Source: Nitrospirota bacterium (GTDB lineage Bacteria; Nitrospirota; Thermodesulfovibrionia; Thermodesulfovibrionales; UBA6898). From it: a stretch of 64,000 nucleotides of DNA. Positions 1 to 8,832 of this stretch are shown here, one piece after another (within the stretch, counting starts at the first letter, position 1; each line of letters opens with the position of its first letter). The DNA lies in NCBI GenBank assembly GCA_003252075.1, contig QKDO01000078.1, positions 1 to 64,000 on the forward strand. Direction: 5' to 3'. A program made the translations under genes and the position numbers. The notes beneath the pieces were generated by a model that saw nothing but the letters and a program-made list of their open reading frames with translations, did not search any database and was not told the DNA's origin.

Positions 1-518
1 TGCTTGAGGACATGCATGCCGCGAGGAAGAGGGGGGCTGATATCCTTGCTGTTGTTCTGGGATACGGAAGTTCCTTTGATCGATCCGGGGGAGAAGGCGA
101 TGGATTGCTCAGGGCTGTCACTGCTGCCATGGCTGACGCAGGATGTGCTCTCGATGAAATAGACTACATTTCATCTTGCGCAAACTCATCACGAGAGCTT
201 GACCTGACAGAAACAAAGGTCATCAAGCGCGTCTTTCAAGAGGAAAGCAGAAAGATACCGGTCAGTTCCATCAAATCCATGATCGGCGAGAGTTTTTCTG
301 CTTCGGGAAGTATGTCGCTTGCCTCCGCAGTCGGCGCGATTAAGGATGGCATTATTCCCCCCACAGTCAATTATCAGGTAAAAGACCCTGAATGCGATCT
401 CGATTATGTCGTAAACAAAGCGAGGGAAAAACATATACGGAAAGTCCTGGTAACAGCGTCCGATCCTTACGGACAGAATTCTGCGGTCATTCTCGGGCAA
501 TATGAGGAGGGGAAATAA
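1..518 (+). CDS. Ketosynthase-like chain-length factor (KS-beta), 5'-truncated
   Basis: This is the C-terminal part of a FabF-family condensing enzyme; the reading frame is already open at the window edge (in frame from base 3), so the N-terminal half and the cysteine region are missing. Aligned by eye with the ketosynthase two genes downstream, the segment that should read AHGTGT reads SCANSS, and the GH of the second catalytic motif reads GE. Both catalytic histidines are therefore replaced. That is the hallmark of a chain-length factor, which pairs with an active KS-alpha in type II polyketide and aryl-polyene systems. The stop overlaps the fabZ start (TAATG). The function is inferred from family knowledge; a decayed FabF is less likely because the frame is intact and the operon is tight. 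Confidence 0.8.
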   Translation, partial: LEDMHAARKRGADILAVVLGYGSSFDRSGGEGDGLLRAVTAAMADAGCALDEIDYISSCANSSRELDLTETKVIKRVFQEESRKIPVSSIKSMIGESFSASGSMSLASAVGAIKDGIIPPTVNYQVKDPECDLDYVVNKAREKHIRKVLVTASDPYGQNSAVILGQYEEGK

Positions 519-958
519 TGCTTCTTGATTTTGAATCCATAAAGAAATTTCTGCCTCAGCGGTTTCCGTTCATCATGCTCGACAGGGTTACAGAGCTAGA
601 GCCCGGCAAGAGGGCTGTGGGGATCAAGAATATCTCGGGGAATGATATCTTTTTCCTCGGCCATTTCCCCGAGAAGGCAATAATGCCGGGCGCGGCCATC
701 ATTGAGGCGATGGCCCAGACGGCAATCATCCTCTTTGCAACAGCCCGGGATGAACAGCAGGAAGGGAAAAAACCTCTTTACTATTTTGGTTCAGTCAAGG
801 CCCGCTTCCTCCATCCTGTAGTTCCGGGAGACCAGTTGATAATAACGGTTGAAAATGTCCGGTCACTGCCGCAAGGTGCATATGTTAAGGCAGAAGCAAC
901 GGTCGGTGAAACAAAAGTCTCAGAGGCCGACCTGGTGTTCAGCATACAGCATGAGTAA
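518..958 (+). CDS. fabZ: 3-hydroxyacyl-ACP dehydratase, FabZ type
   Basis: A 146-residue hot-dog-fold dehydratase of normal FabZ length, which removes water from 3-hydroxyacyl-ACP during fatty acid or polyketide chain elongation in the cytoplasm. The catalytic His (H49, in GHFPEK) and Glu (E63, in IIEAMAQ) are visible at the usual spacing. The ATG overlaps the stop of the upstream KS-beta gene, and the stop overlaps the next ketosynthase start, which suggests translational coupling. In this context it more likely serves the dedicated KS-alpha/KS-beta/ACP system than housekeeping fatty acid synthesis, although that is inference. Confidence 0.93.
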   Translation: MLLDFESIKKFLPQRFPFIMLDRVTELEPGKRAVGIKNISGNDIFFLGHFPEKAIMPGAAIIEAMAQTAIILFATARDEQQEGKKPLYYFGSVKARFLHPVVPGDQLIITVENVRSLPQGAYVKAEATVGETKVSEADLVFSIQHE

Positions 959-2159
959 GCGAGTCGTCATTACCGGCCTCGGCGTCATTTCATCGCTAGG
1001 GATGGGCTGGAAGGAGTTTTGGCAAAACCTCCTGAACGGCATGTCAGGTATCAGCCCGGTAACCTCGTTAGATACATCTGATCAATTCACCCATAACGGC
1101 GGTGAGGCAAAGAAATTCAGACCTGAGGAACACTTTACCGAGCACGAGATGCGGAGCATGAACAGGGCTACCCAGATGGCACTGGTCGCTGCGAGAATGG
1201 CTGTGCAGGATGCAGGGGTTTCTGCAGGCCTTCTGAAAAAAGAAATGACCGGCATTTCCTTCGGAACGAACCTTGGCGCAGTCCAGGCCATAGAAGATAT
1301 CAATGAGTTGATGGTCATAAGGAATGCAACACCTGATCGCGAGCTGCTCATCCAGGCGGCCACACATGCAATGTCATCTGCAATCGCTGGCGAGTTCGGT
1401 CTTCCCGGAGGCGCCATGATCTTCTCCACTGCCTGTTCAGCCGGCAATTATGCCATTGGGTATGGATTTGACCAGATCAGACTGGGCAGGTTTGATCTGG
1501 TTGTAGCAGGTGCCTCCGATGCTTTTTCAAAGGTAGCCTTTACCGGCTTTAACCAATTCAAGGCCGTTGCTCCGGAAAAATGCCAGCCCTTTGACAGACA
1601 GAGGAAAGGAATGATGGTGGCAGAGGCCGCGGGGTGCCTGATAATGGAGTCCCTCGACCATGCTCTTGAGCGTGAGGCAAATGTCTATGGCGAGGTCCTT
1701 GGATACGGCCTGAGCTGCGACGCCTTCCATATGACGTCATCAACAGTTGAAGGCATCGCCCGTTGCATGAAAAAAGCGCTTCGGGAAGCAGGCATTTCAA
1801 CAGGCGACGTCGATTACATCAGTGCACACGGTACGGGGACGCCGACAAACGACCGCAACGAGTGCGCTGCCCTGCGCGAGGTGTTTGGCGAGCGATCTGC
1901 AGTGATTCCGACAAGTTCAATAAAATCAATGCTCGGCCATGCCATGGGTGCAGCATCTGCGTTGGAGGCCATTGCTTGCGCTCTTGTTGTCAGGGATGAT
2001 ATCATTCCACCGACGATAAATTATGAAACGCCTGACCCTGACTGCAGCATTGATTGTGTACCGAACATTGCCCGGAAAGTTGCAGTTCGTATTGCCATGA
2101 ATAATTCTTATGCATTCGGCGGCAATAATGCCTGTCTGATCGTCAAGAAATACGTGTAG
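951..2159 (+). CDS. Beta-ketoacyl-ACP synthase (FabF family, KS-alpha)
   Basis: A 402-residue condensing enzyme with the complete Cys-His-His site: C162 in STACSAGN, H293 in AHGTGT and H330 in LGHAMG. It extends an acyl chain on ACP by decarboxylative condensation with malonyl-ACP. I chose the ATG at 951 because the protein then begins MSKRVVITGLG, the usual start of the family; the frame is open further upstream, but that stretch overlaps fabZ and has no family similarity. It overlaps fabZ by 8 bases. The pairing with a histidine-less homologue upstream suggests it is the active half of a KS-alpha/KS-beta heterodimer rather than the housekeeping FabF. Confidence 0.92.
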   Translation: MSKRVVITGLGVISSLGMGWKEFWQNLLNGMSGISPVTSLDTSDQFTHNGGEAKKFRPEEHFTEHEMRSMNRATQMALVAARMAVQDAGVSAGLLKKEMTGISFGTNLGAVQAIEDINELMVIRNATPDRELLIQAATHAMSSAIAGEFGLPGGAMIFSTACSAGNYAIGYGFDQIRLGRFDLVVAGASDAFSKVAFTGFNQFKAVAPEKCQPFDRQRKGMMVAEAAGCLIMESLDHALEREANVYGEVLGYGLSCDAFHMTSSTVEGIARCMKKALREAGISTGDVDYISAHGTGTPTNDRNECAALREVFGERSAVIPTSSIKSMLGHAMGAASALEAIACALVVRDDIIPPTINYETPDPDCSIDCVPNIARKVAVRIAMNNSYAFGGNNACLIVKKYV

Positions 2160-2185
2160 TAATTAAGAAACAGAGGGAGAAGTAC

Positions 2186-2428
2186 GTGTCGGAAAATGTG
2201 GAACAAGGGATTATTGCGATAATATCTGAGATATCGGGATATGAGCCGGAAGAGATCACGCCGGACAAGAATTTTTTTGACGACCTTGAGATCGATTCAA
2301 TCAAGGCCATAGAGATTACGGTAGCGATCGAGAAGAAGTTCAAGATATCAGTTCGCGATGAAGATGTCCCCAATATAACTACGGTCCGTCAGGCCGTGGA
2401 CCTGGTAACTCAACTCCAGAATCCATGA
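2186..2428 (+). CDS. Acyl carrier protein
   Basis: An 80-residue acyl carrier protein. The phosphopantetheine attachment serine is S38 in the motif EIDSIKAIE, with the usual acidic helix before it. The start is GTG, preceded by an AGGGAGA Shine-Dalgarno-like run. It lies 26 bases after the KS-alpha gene and closes the visible operon. It probably carries the chain built by the KS-alpha/KS-beta pair and dehydrated by the FabZ homologue. The central motif is DSIK rather than the DSLD of housekeeping AcpP, consistent with a specialised carrier. Confidence 0.92.
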   Translation: MSENVEQGIIAIISEISGYEPEEITPDKNFFDDLEIDSIKAIEITVAIEKKFKISVRDEDVPNITTVRQAVDLVTQLQNP

Positions 2429-2472
2429 GATGAAGGCTTGCAAGTGGTTAAGGATAGATTTGATGCAACAAG

Positions 2473-2792
2473 AATCACATACATCTTTTATGTTCGGTTC
2501 ATCTGAAGATAGCGATTAGCCATGTAGTAGGGATATGCAAGAGGAGCACGGTGAAGGAGATATTTCAGAGGGTGCTGGCAGTGAAAGAGGAAGTGTGGAG
2601 TCGGAGTTTTGGACAGACGAATATTACGTAGGGAAAGTTGGGGAAACCGCAAGAGGATCTTGGGCAGTTAGAACTATTCAAACTATTCAAATAGATAGAT
2701 GCCTCGAGAACTCTGCTTCGGGGTTGTTCATTCATAAGGTGACAGCATATGGTGGACAAGTTTGTTACACCAAATTGCAAATGCCGACCTAA
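2473..2792 (+). pseudogene. Decayed IS200/IS605 family TnpA transposase fragment
   Basis: Two overlapping frames together read like the C-terminal half of a Y1 HUH transposase. In the frame beginning at 2473 the sequence gives NHIHLL (the HUH metal motif region), then ISHVVGICK and VKEIFQRV; after about base 2610 the similarity moves to another frame with FWTDEYYVGKVGE, a typical IS200 signature. The change of frame, the missing N-terminus and lack of a clear terminal hairpin pair show that it is dead. It fills most of the gap between the ACP gene and the next kinase gene; nothing else is recognisable in that gap apart from the promoter before 2948. Confidence 0.72.
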
Positions 2793-2909
2793 AAAGACCG
2801 TTAATTATTAAAGGAATATCTTTTACCGATCATTGGACAGGGCAGGGAGTGGGGATTCACAGTGTCTTTTACTCATGCGATGCCATAGCACGCCGCTCGG
2901 TGAAGACAT

Positions 2910-2938
2910 TTGCGCAACAATAAAATCTATTTTATAAT
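2910..2938 (+). promoter_or_regulatory. Sigma-70-type promoter for the hybrid histidine kinase
   Basis: TTGCGC at 2910-2915 and a perfect TATAAT at 2933-2938 are separated by 17 bases. The expected transcription start would be about base 2945, only a few bases before the ATG at 2948, and no Shine-Dalgarno sequence is visible. The mRNA may therefore be leaderless. Confidence 0.6.
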
Positions 2939-2947
2939 TAACCGGGT

Positions 2948-5104
2948 ATGAATAAAAACGATTATATCAAAAGCGAACTTCTCAAAATGATGAGTTACTG
3001 GGGGAACGTAGCGTCGGCAGCGGGCATAGTTGTTACCCTCAGCCTGAGCGCACTGGATTATCTAGTAGCGCCTGAACGCTTTCATCAGTTTTTTATATAT
3101 AGAATCATTTGTGCTTCAATCATTGCTTTTCTTCTTCTGTTGCAAATATATAACAACAAGAAGAATCTCTTTTTTCAATACACCATTTTCAGTCTTGTAA
3201 CTATTACGGTATCTGCTATGGTAAGTGCTATGATTATGTCCTTCGGAGGTCATCAGTCGATTTATTATGCAGGTTATTTCATCATTTTTATCTATTCGCT
3301 CGGTTTCGTACCTTTCTTTTCTCTGATGCGAACGGTGATTTTTGCGTTGTTGGTCTATAGCATCTATTTTGTCCCTATTCTTCTCTTTGATAATATAACC
3401 AATGTTCGGTTGTTTATTAATAATAATGTTTTTCTCTTAGCGACAGCAGTTACTTCAGTTCTTTGGAGACATTATAATGACAAGCTGATGCAGAGAAATC
3501 TTTCCCTTGAATACGATCTCTCGCAGGAGAAAGAGCAGTTGAAAATGTATTCTACCCAGCTTGAGGATTTGGTCGAGCAGCGCACGAAAGAGTTGGCAGT
3601 CTCGGAGCAGAAGTACCGCGGACTCTTTGACAATGCGAGTGACGGCGTTGCCGTCTACGACAGCAACGGTATTATCGTCAATGTGAACCGGAAATTCTGC
3701 GAAATGCATGGGTTCCCCATGGAATCGCTTATCGGGACGAATATCAGGGTGCTGGATGCCGATAAAAGTGAACCGGAGAAGCAGGGCCGCATCAGGAGAC
3801 TCCTGGACGGGGAGTCCGTGATCTATGAAGCAAAGCATTACCGCAAGGACGGAGAGACTATCCTGCTCGAAATCAGTGCCAAGGGCCTTCATATTGACGG
3901 AACTGATTATATTCAGGCTTTTCACCGTGATATCTCAGACAAAAAACGGCTGCAGGAGCAGCTTTTCCAGTCACAGAAGATGGAGTCCATCGGTATGCTT
4001 GCCGGAGGACTGGCGCATGACTTCAACAACATCCTCTCTGCAATCGTCGGTCACATAGAACTGCTGACCGATAATGACCGGCTTGATGCCGATGCGAGGA
4101 GACACCTTAACGTCATAGAGTCATCAGCGCGAAGGGCCGGCCAGATGATTGCCAAGCTCCTCAAGTTCGCTCGGAAAGGTTCGCTTGATTTCCAGCCGAT
4201 TGATCTGAATTCTGTGGTGCGCGATACCGCGGAGCTCATGAGCAAGAGCCTGTCTCATAGAAACGTTGAGGCACGACTTGAGCTTGATGATACTATACCG
4301 CATCTTGTCGGCGATGCCAACCAGATGGAACAGGTGATCATGAACCTGATGGTAAATGCAGCGGATGCCATGCCTGAGGGTGGTACGGTCCAAGTGAAAA
4401 CTGCAGCTAAAACGTTCGGGCGCGAGGCTTCGCAGATACATCCGCTCCTTGCGATAGGACCCTACGTGATCCTCAGTGTCACTGATTCGGGTACCGGTAT
4501 CGCTGCCGCTATTCAAAATAAGATCTTCGATCCTTTTTTTACGACAAAAGAACAGGGAAAAGGAACCGGACTCGGGCTTGCGATGGTTTACGGTATTGTC
4601 AAAGACCATAAGGGGGCGGTCACGGTAGCCAGCCAGGTGGGGAAGTGGACCACGTTCCAGGTCTATATTCCTTCTGTCCCGGGATGGCAACCTGTGCAAC
4701 CTGCCTTGCCGGCAAGTCCGCAGCCGTCGACAGGAACAGTGCTTATCGTCGAAGATGAGAGCGACACGCTGAAATTTGTTAGCGATACCGTCCAGTCGTT
4801 CGGCTATTCGGTAATATCCGAAGGAGATGCTGTCCGTGCGCTTCAGCTATTCAAGGAACGGTCCGACGAGATAGCGCTGGTGATCTCCGATATCTTCATG
4901 CCGGTGATAGACGGCAGGGACCTGATCAAGAACTTCAAAGCGATCAAGCCTTCAGTGAAGGTGATCGTTATGTCCGGATACCAGATGGAGGATTTTGTGC
5001 GGCAGGACATTCTTCTTGATGACTTTCTCCGCAAGCCCTTTGACGGCATAGATCTTATCAGAAAAGTAAACAAGCTGGTACGGCCGAAGTCGCTCCTCTC
5101 TTGA
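2948..5104 (+). CDS. Membrane hybrid sensor histidine kinase (PAS-HisKA-HATPase-REC)
   Basis: A 718-residue inner-membrane kinase. The first about 180 residues form a hydrophobic multi-pass region (about six segments), followed by a short coiled coil, a PAS domain (roughly 220-340), a HisKA domain with phospho-acceptor H357 in GGLAHDFNN, a HATPase domain with DSGTGI and GTGLGLA motifs, and a C-terminal receiver domain with phospho-acceptor D648 in ISDIFMP. No output domain follows, so phosphate is probably passed to a separate protein or the receiver tunes the kinase. It stands alone between an IS remnant and a convergent ATPase gene, so its partner cannot be named. The signal sensed is unknown. 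Confidence 0.9.
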   Translation: MNKNDYIKSELLKMMSYWGNVASAAGIVVTLSLSALDYLVAPERFHQFFIYRIICASIIAFLLLLQIYNNKKNLFFQYTIFSLVTITVSAMVSAMIMSFGGHQSIYYAGYFIIFIYSLGFVPFFSLMRTVIFALLVYSIYFVPILLFDNITNVRLFINNNVFLLATAVTSVLWRHYNDKLMQRNLSLEYDLSQEKEQLKMYSTQLEDLVEQRTKELAVSEQKYRGLFDNASDGVAVYDSNGIIVNVNRKFCEMHGFPMESLIGTNIRVLDADKSEPEKQGRIRRLLDGESVIYEAKHYRKDGETILLEISAKGLHIDGTDYIQAFHRDISDKKRLQEQLFQSQKMESIGMLAGGLAHDFNNILSAIVGHIELLTDNDRLDADARRHLNVIESSARRAGQMIAKLLKFARKGSLDFQPIDLNSVVRDTAELMSKSLSHRNVEARLELDDTIPHLVGDANQMEQVIMNLMVNAADAMPEGGTVQVKTAAKTFGREASQIHPLLAIGPYVILSVTDSGTGIAAAIQNKIFDPFFTTKEQGKGTGLGLAMVYGIVKDHKGAVTVASQVGKWTTFQVYIPSVPGWQPVQPALPASPQPSTGTVLIVEDESDTLKFVSDTVQSFGYSVISEGDAVRALQLFKERSDEIALVISDIFMPVIDGRDLIKNFKAIKPSVKVIVMSGYQMEDFVRQDILLDDFLRKPFDGIDLIRKVNKLVRPKSLLS

Positions 5105-5194
5105 GTTCTTCGACTGATACGTTCGTCTGCAGGAGTGGGGCAAAAGGCTCGGAGCGTGCGATATCCTGCGGTGAAGCCGGGACGAACAGCCGCC

Positions 5195-7876
5195 TTATAT
5201 CGAGCGGACGACCGCTTTCCTCGCTTCCTCAGCACAGAAAAGGAAAAGAGCAAACGGAGCGAGCACCAGCCATATGCCGGGCGCAATCGCATAGGTAGAG
5301 AATATCCTGTTTCCCCATGGATGATAGACGATAAAAAGCTGAAGCAGCACCTCAACGGCAATGCCGATGAATATGAGCCTGTTCGAGAATAGACCGATGC
5401 GGAAGGCAGACTCACGGAACGACCTGCAGGCAAAGATGTTCGCTGTCTGGGTTATGATGATAGCGGTCAGGCAGGACGTTGTTGCCTGCAGGTAGAGCAC
5501 GCTGTTTGCCGGCATTTCGCTTCCCCACTGCCACCCGCCGGTGGAGAGCACATAAAAAAATCCGAACATCGCTGCGGCAGCCTCGATCGGGCCGAGGAAG
5601 AGATATGCGCGGCCCAGGAGACCGAAGTTCAGCAGCCGTTCATCCGGCTTTCTGGGCGGCTGCTTCATGAGGTCTGGTGTCGGTTTTTCCGCTCCGAGTG
5701 CCAGTGCCGGGAGCATGTCCGTGCCGAGGTCAACAGCGAGTATCTGCATTACTGTGAGCGGAAGAGGGATCTTCAGCAGGGCATAAGCGATGTAGGGAAC
5801 GATCTCCGGAATATTGGAAGAAAAGATATAACTGATGAACTTCCGGATGTTCTCGTAGACAGCCCTGCCCTCCTCGACAGCGTTCACAATCGTGGCAAAA
5901 TTGTCATCAAGGAGAATCACGTCCGCGGCCTCTTTGGCAACATCCGTGCCGGAAATCCCCATGGCAATGCCGATATCGGCCTTTTTCAATGCCGGAGCAT
6001 CGTTGACGCCGTCACCGGTTACGGCGACCCGTTCACTGTTCTCCTGCAGAGCACTGACCACCCGCATCTTATGCTTGGGAGTCATGCGCGCGAAGATTAC
6101 CTCCCTGCCGGCAAGCTGCTTCTTCAGCTCCCTGTCCGAGAGCATGTTGAACTCATGACCCTCGATGACAATGGGATCTCCCTGTATCAGCCCGATCTCA
6201 CGTGCTATAGCTACGGCCGTCCTGCTCCCGTCGCCCGTAATCATGACCACCTTAATGCCGGCATCGTGGCATTTGCGTATGGCTTCCGGGACCTCCGGCC
6301 GGGGAGGATCTTCCATCCCGATAAGGCCGGCAAAGACAAGGTCGTTCTCCAGCGATACCCCCACTGATGCGCGGGAGCTTTGCTTGTTTGGTTCGATCAG
6401 GGAAGCCGGATCATAGCGCACTGCCGTTTTATAGGCGAAGGCCAGCACGCGAAGTCCCGCATCCATGAGATGATGACAGGCTTGCGTCGCCTGCAGCCTG
6501 AACGTATCATCTATCTCCTGCTCAACGCCATGGGTAAGATACCTGCTGCACAGCGGCATGACGTTTTCCATGGCGCCTTTGGTAAAGAGGACGAGGTCAC
6601 CCTGAAACCGGTGAATGGTCGTCATGCGTTTTCGGTCAGGGCTAAAGGGTATCTCAGCAATGAACGCTGCATCAAGATCTCCGATATTCTTCCGGGCGAG
6701 TTCCAGAAGCGCAGTTTCCGTGGGATCTCCCGTATAGCGGCCTTCGCTGTATCTGGCATGAGTGCAGAACAGGGCGGTCTGCATAAGCAAATCGCCTTTT
6801 GAAGCATGGAAATCACGGGCGTCCGTTATTCGCCCGTCAGACCATATCTTTTGTGCGGTCATGCTGTTCCGGGTGAGTGTCCCGGTCTTGTCCGTGCAGA
6901 TGACAGATACGGCGCCAAGGGTTTCAACCGATGTGAGTGACTTGATCAGAGCCTTTCGTTTTGCCATTCTCTGACTTCCCATAGCCAGGGACAGGGTAAC
7001 CGTGGGAAGCAGCCCTTCAGGGACATTTGCGATAATGATGCCTATGGCAAAGATGAAATTTCCCCAAAATTCCCTGCCGATGAGGTGTCCTATCATAAAG
7101 AATGCAACACCCATGGCTGTTGCAAGGACAGCAATAAGCCGCGTTACCTTTACAATCTCTTTCTGGAGCGGACTGAGACCCGATTCAACAGCGCTGGTAA
7201 GGTGCGCTATGCGCCCGAATTCCGTGCTCATCCCTGTCGCAAAAACAAGGGCCCTGCCTGAGCCGCTCAGAACGGTCGTACCCGCAAAGACAATGTTTGC
7301 ACTCCCAAGAAGTTCGCCCTGAGCAGGACCGGCTTCCCTGAGCAGAGCTTCCGATTCGCCGGTAAGAGCGGCATTGTTGATCTTCAGGAAATGCGTCTCT
7401 GTGACCCGGGCATCGGCGGGTATCCGTTCTCCTTCGGCAAGAAGGATGATATCGCCGGGTACGAGTTCCAGCGCGGGGATCTTCGCTTCACGGCCTTCCC
7501 TCATTACCGTAACATTGAAAGGCAGAAGTTTCTTAAGCTCTGCGAAAGCCTTCTCAGCCCGATATTCCTGAAAGAACGTAAAGACCGCATTGATAACGAT
7601 GACACCGATGATCGCAAAACCGAGCGTTAACATGCCCTCGCCCGGGTGGAGATAGGCTGAAAGGAATGAAAGACCTGCGCCGACCCATAAAAGCAGCGCA
7701 AGGAAATGGGTGAACTGCTTCAGAAACCGAACTGCAAAGTTTGGCCGGTACGTTTCTCTGATCTCATTGAAACCGTTTTCCCCCAGTCTCTTTGCAGCCT
7801 CGGCTTGGGTAAGGCCGTTTTCCGAACTGCTCAGCGCCCGCAGAGCATCATCGCGGGAAAGACTGTTAATCTTCAT
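5195..7876 (-). CDS. P-type cation-transporting ATPase (P2 type)
   Basis: An 893-residue P-type ATPase of the P2 group, pumping a cation across the inner membrane using ATP. An N-terminal cation-ATPase domain is followed by the actuator motif TGES (172-175), the ion-binding helix motif VPEGLL (285-290), the phosphorylation motif DKTGTLT with D329, and the hinge motif GDGVNDAP, with about four membrane segments at the C-terminus. The VPEGLLPTV stretch resembles Na+/K+- and Ca2+-type pumps rather than heavy-metal pumps, because no metal-binding CPx motif is present. The ion is not decidable from sequence alone. Its start overlaps the end of the universal stress protein gene upstream, so the two are probably co-transcribed. 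Confidence 0.93.
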   Translation of the reverse strand: MKINSLSRDDALRALSSSENGLTQAEAAKRLGENGFNEIRETYRPNFAVRFLKQFTHFLALLLWVGAGLSFLSAYLHPGEGMLTLGFAIIGVIVINAVFTFFQEYRAEKAFAELKKLLPFNVTVMREGREAKIPALELVPGDIILLAEGERIPADARVTETHFLKINNAALTGESEALLREAGPAQGELLGSANIVFAGTTVLSGSGRALVFATGMSTEFGRIAHLTSAVESGLSPLQKEIVKVTRLIAVLATAMGVAFFMIGHLIGREFWGNFIFAIGIIIANVPEGLLPTVTLSLAMGSQRMAKRKALIKSLTSVETLGAVSVICTDKTGTLTRNSMTAQKIWSDGRITDARDFHASKGDLLMQTALFCTHARYSEGRYTGDPTETALLELARKNIGDLDAAFIAEIPFSPDRKRMTTIHRFQGDLVLFTKGAMENVMPLCSRYLTHGVEQEIDDTFRLQATQACHHLMDAGLRVLAFAYKTAVRYDPASLIEPNKQSSRASVGVSLENDLVFAGLIGMEDPPRPEVPEAIRKCHDAGIKVVMITGDGSRTAVAIAREIGLIQGDPIVIEGHEFNMLSDRELKKQLAGREVIFARMTPKHKMRVVSALQENSERVAVTGDGVNDAPALKKADIGIAMGISGTDVAKEAADVILLDDNFATIVNAVEEGRAVYENIRKFISYIFSSNIPEIVPYIAYALLKIPLPLTVMQILAVDLGTDMLPALALGAEKPTPDLMKQPPRKPDERLLNFGLLGRAYLFLGPIEAAAAMFGFFYVLSTGGWQWGSEMPANSVLYLQATTSCLTAIIITQTANIFACRSFRESAFRIGLFSNRLIFIGIAVEVLLQLFIVYHPWGNRIFSTYAIAPGIWLVLAPFALFLFCAEEARKAVVRSI

Positions 7877-8705
7877 GTCGCGGTGTCAACAGGAGAAGAT
7901 CGCAAGGCGTTTCCCTGAGGACATATTCAACGGGGTTCCCCCGCAGAAGTGAGGAAAACAGGTTTCTCTTGCTCGCCCCCATGATGATGAGGTCATGTCG
8001 CTTTGCAAAGGCCTCAATGGTTATGCTCTTTCCGGTTCCTCCCGGCATGAGCTTGCTTTCATGCTCGACCCCCTGTTTTTCGAGTTGCGCCATGAACCGG
8101 GTGATGTCCTGCGGCAGCAGCTGTTCCCTATCCTGAGGAGGAAGATGTATCTCTCCCTGGAAGAAACGCGTTACTTTTTTCGGGGCGTGAAAGATGAAGA
8201 CCTTTGACCCGAAGGTGCGCGCCATGGTTGCGGTGAAATAGGCATATTCTGATACATGGCTGATCCTTGCCTTGAGCGGAACGAGGATCTTCTTGGGGTG
8301 CACTCTTCCTGAATGGACGATCCGTACCAGTGCGACAGAGCACGGAAGTTTCAGGGAGAGGCTTCGCGCGGTTGTGCCCGTGAAGAAACGTTTTTCAATG
8401 TCCTCGCGGCGCGTCGAGACAACGGCAAGTCCGATCCCTTCATGCCTGACGACCCTGCCGATCCTGGTGACGGGATCACCTATTTCGGCTATGCACTCTG
8501 CCCGGACACGCATCTCCAGCGCCTCATGGAACAGCCGCTTCATGGCGTCCTCTGCAGCCCGGCGGTCCCCCTGGGACATGTCTTTCTGCGCGACGAAACA
8601 GATGTAGAGCTTTGCGGCGAGATGTTTGGCGAGCGCAAGTGCATATCTGGCCGCGATCTCAGAATTCAGGTGCCCGTTTACCGCTGCAAGGATTTTTTTA
8701 TACAT
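7866..8705 (-). CDS. Tandem-domain universal stress protein (UspA family)
   Basis: A 279-residue protein made of two UspA folds: the first begins with KKILAAVNGH and the second with KKILVPLKAR near residue 138. The C-terminal domain ends with a degenerate form of the nucleotide-binding glycine motif (GASKRN followed by RGNPVEYVL). Such cytoplasmic proteins bind nucleotides and modulate stress responses or transporters. The stop codon lies inside the first codons of the P-type ATPase gene (11-base overlap), so a role in regulating that pump is a reasonable inference. The family assignment is firm, the partner is not. Confidence 0.87.
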   Translation of the reverse strand: MYKKILAAVNGHLNSEIAARYALALAKHLAAKLYICFVAQKDMSQGDRRAAEDAMKRLFHEALEMRVRAECIAEIGDPVTRIGRVVRHEGIGLAVVSTRREDIEKRFFTGTTARSLSLKLPCSVALVRIVHSGRVHPKKILVPLKARISHVSEYAYFTATMARTFGSKVFIFHAPKKVTRFFQGEIHLPPQDREQLLPQDITRFMAQLEKQGVEHESKLMPGGTGKSITIEAFAKRHDLIIMGASKRNLFSSLLRGNPVEYVLRETPCDLLLLTPRHED

Positions 8706-8832
8706 GGATAAGCTCAGAATAGCACCTTATCGAAGGCAAGGCAATTGCTTGATATCAATGCATGGTGGGGTTGCGCGGTTATGCAGTATAATGAGGTGAT
8801 GAAAAGCAGAGCATTGCGCGTAAGGAGAGGTT

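Noticed and set aside
849-950. Upstream start for the KS-alpha gene
   Set aside because: This part overlaps fabZ in another frame and the family start MSKRVVITGLG begins at 951.
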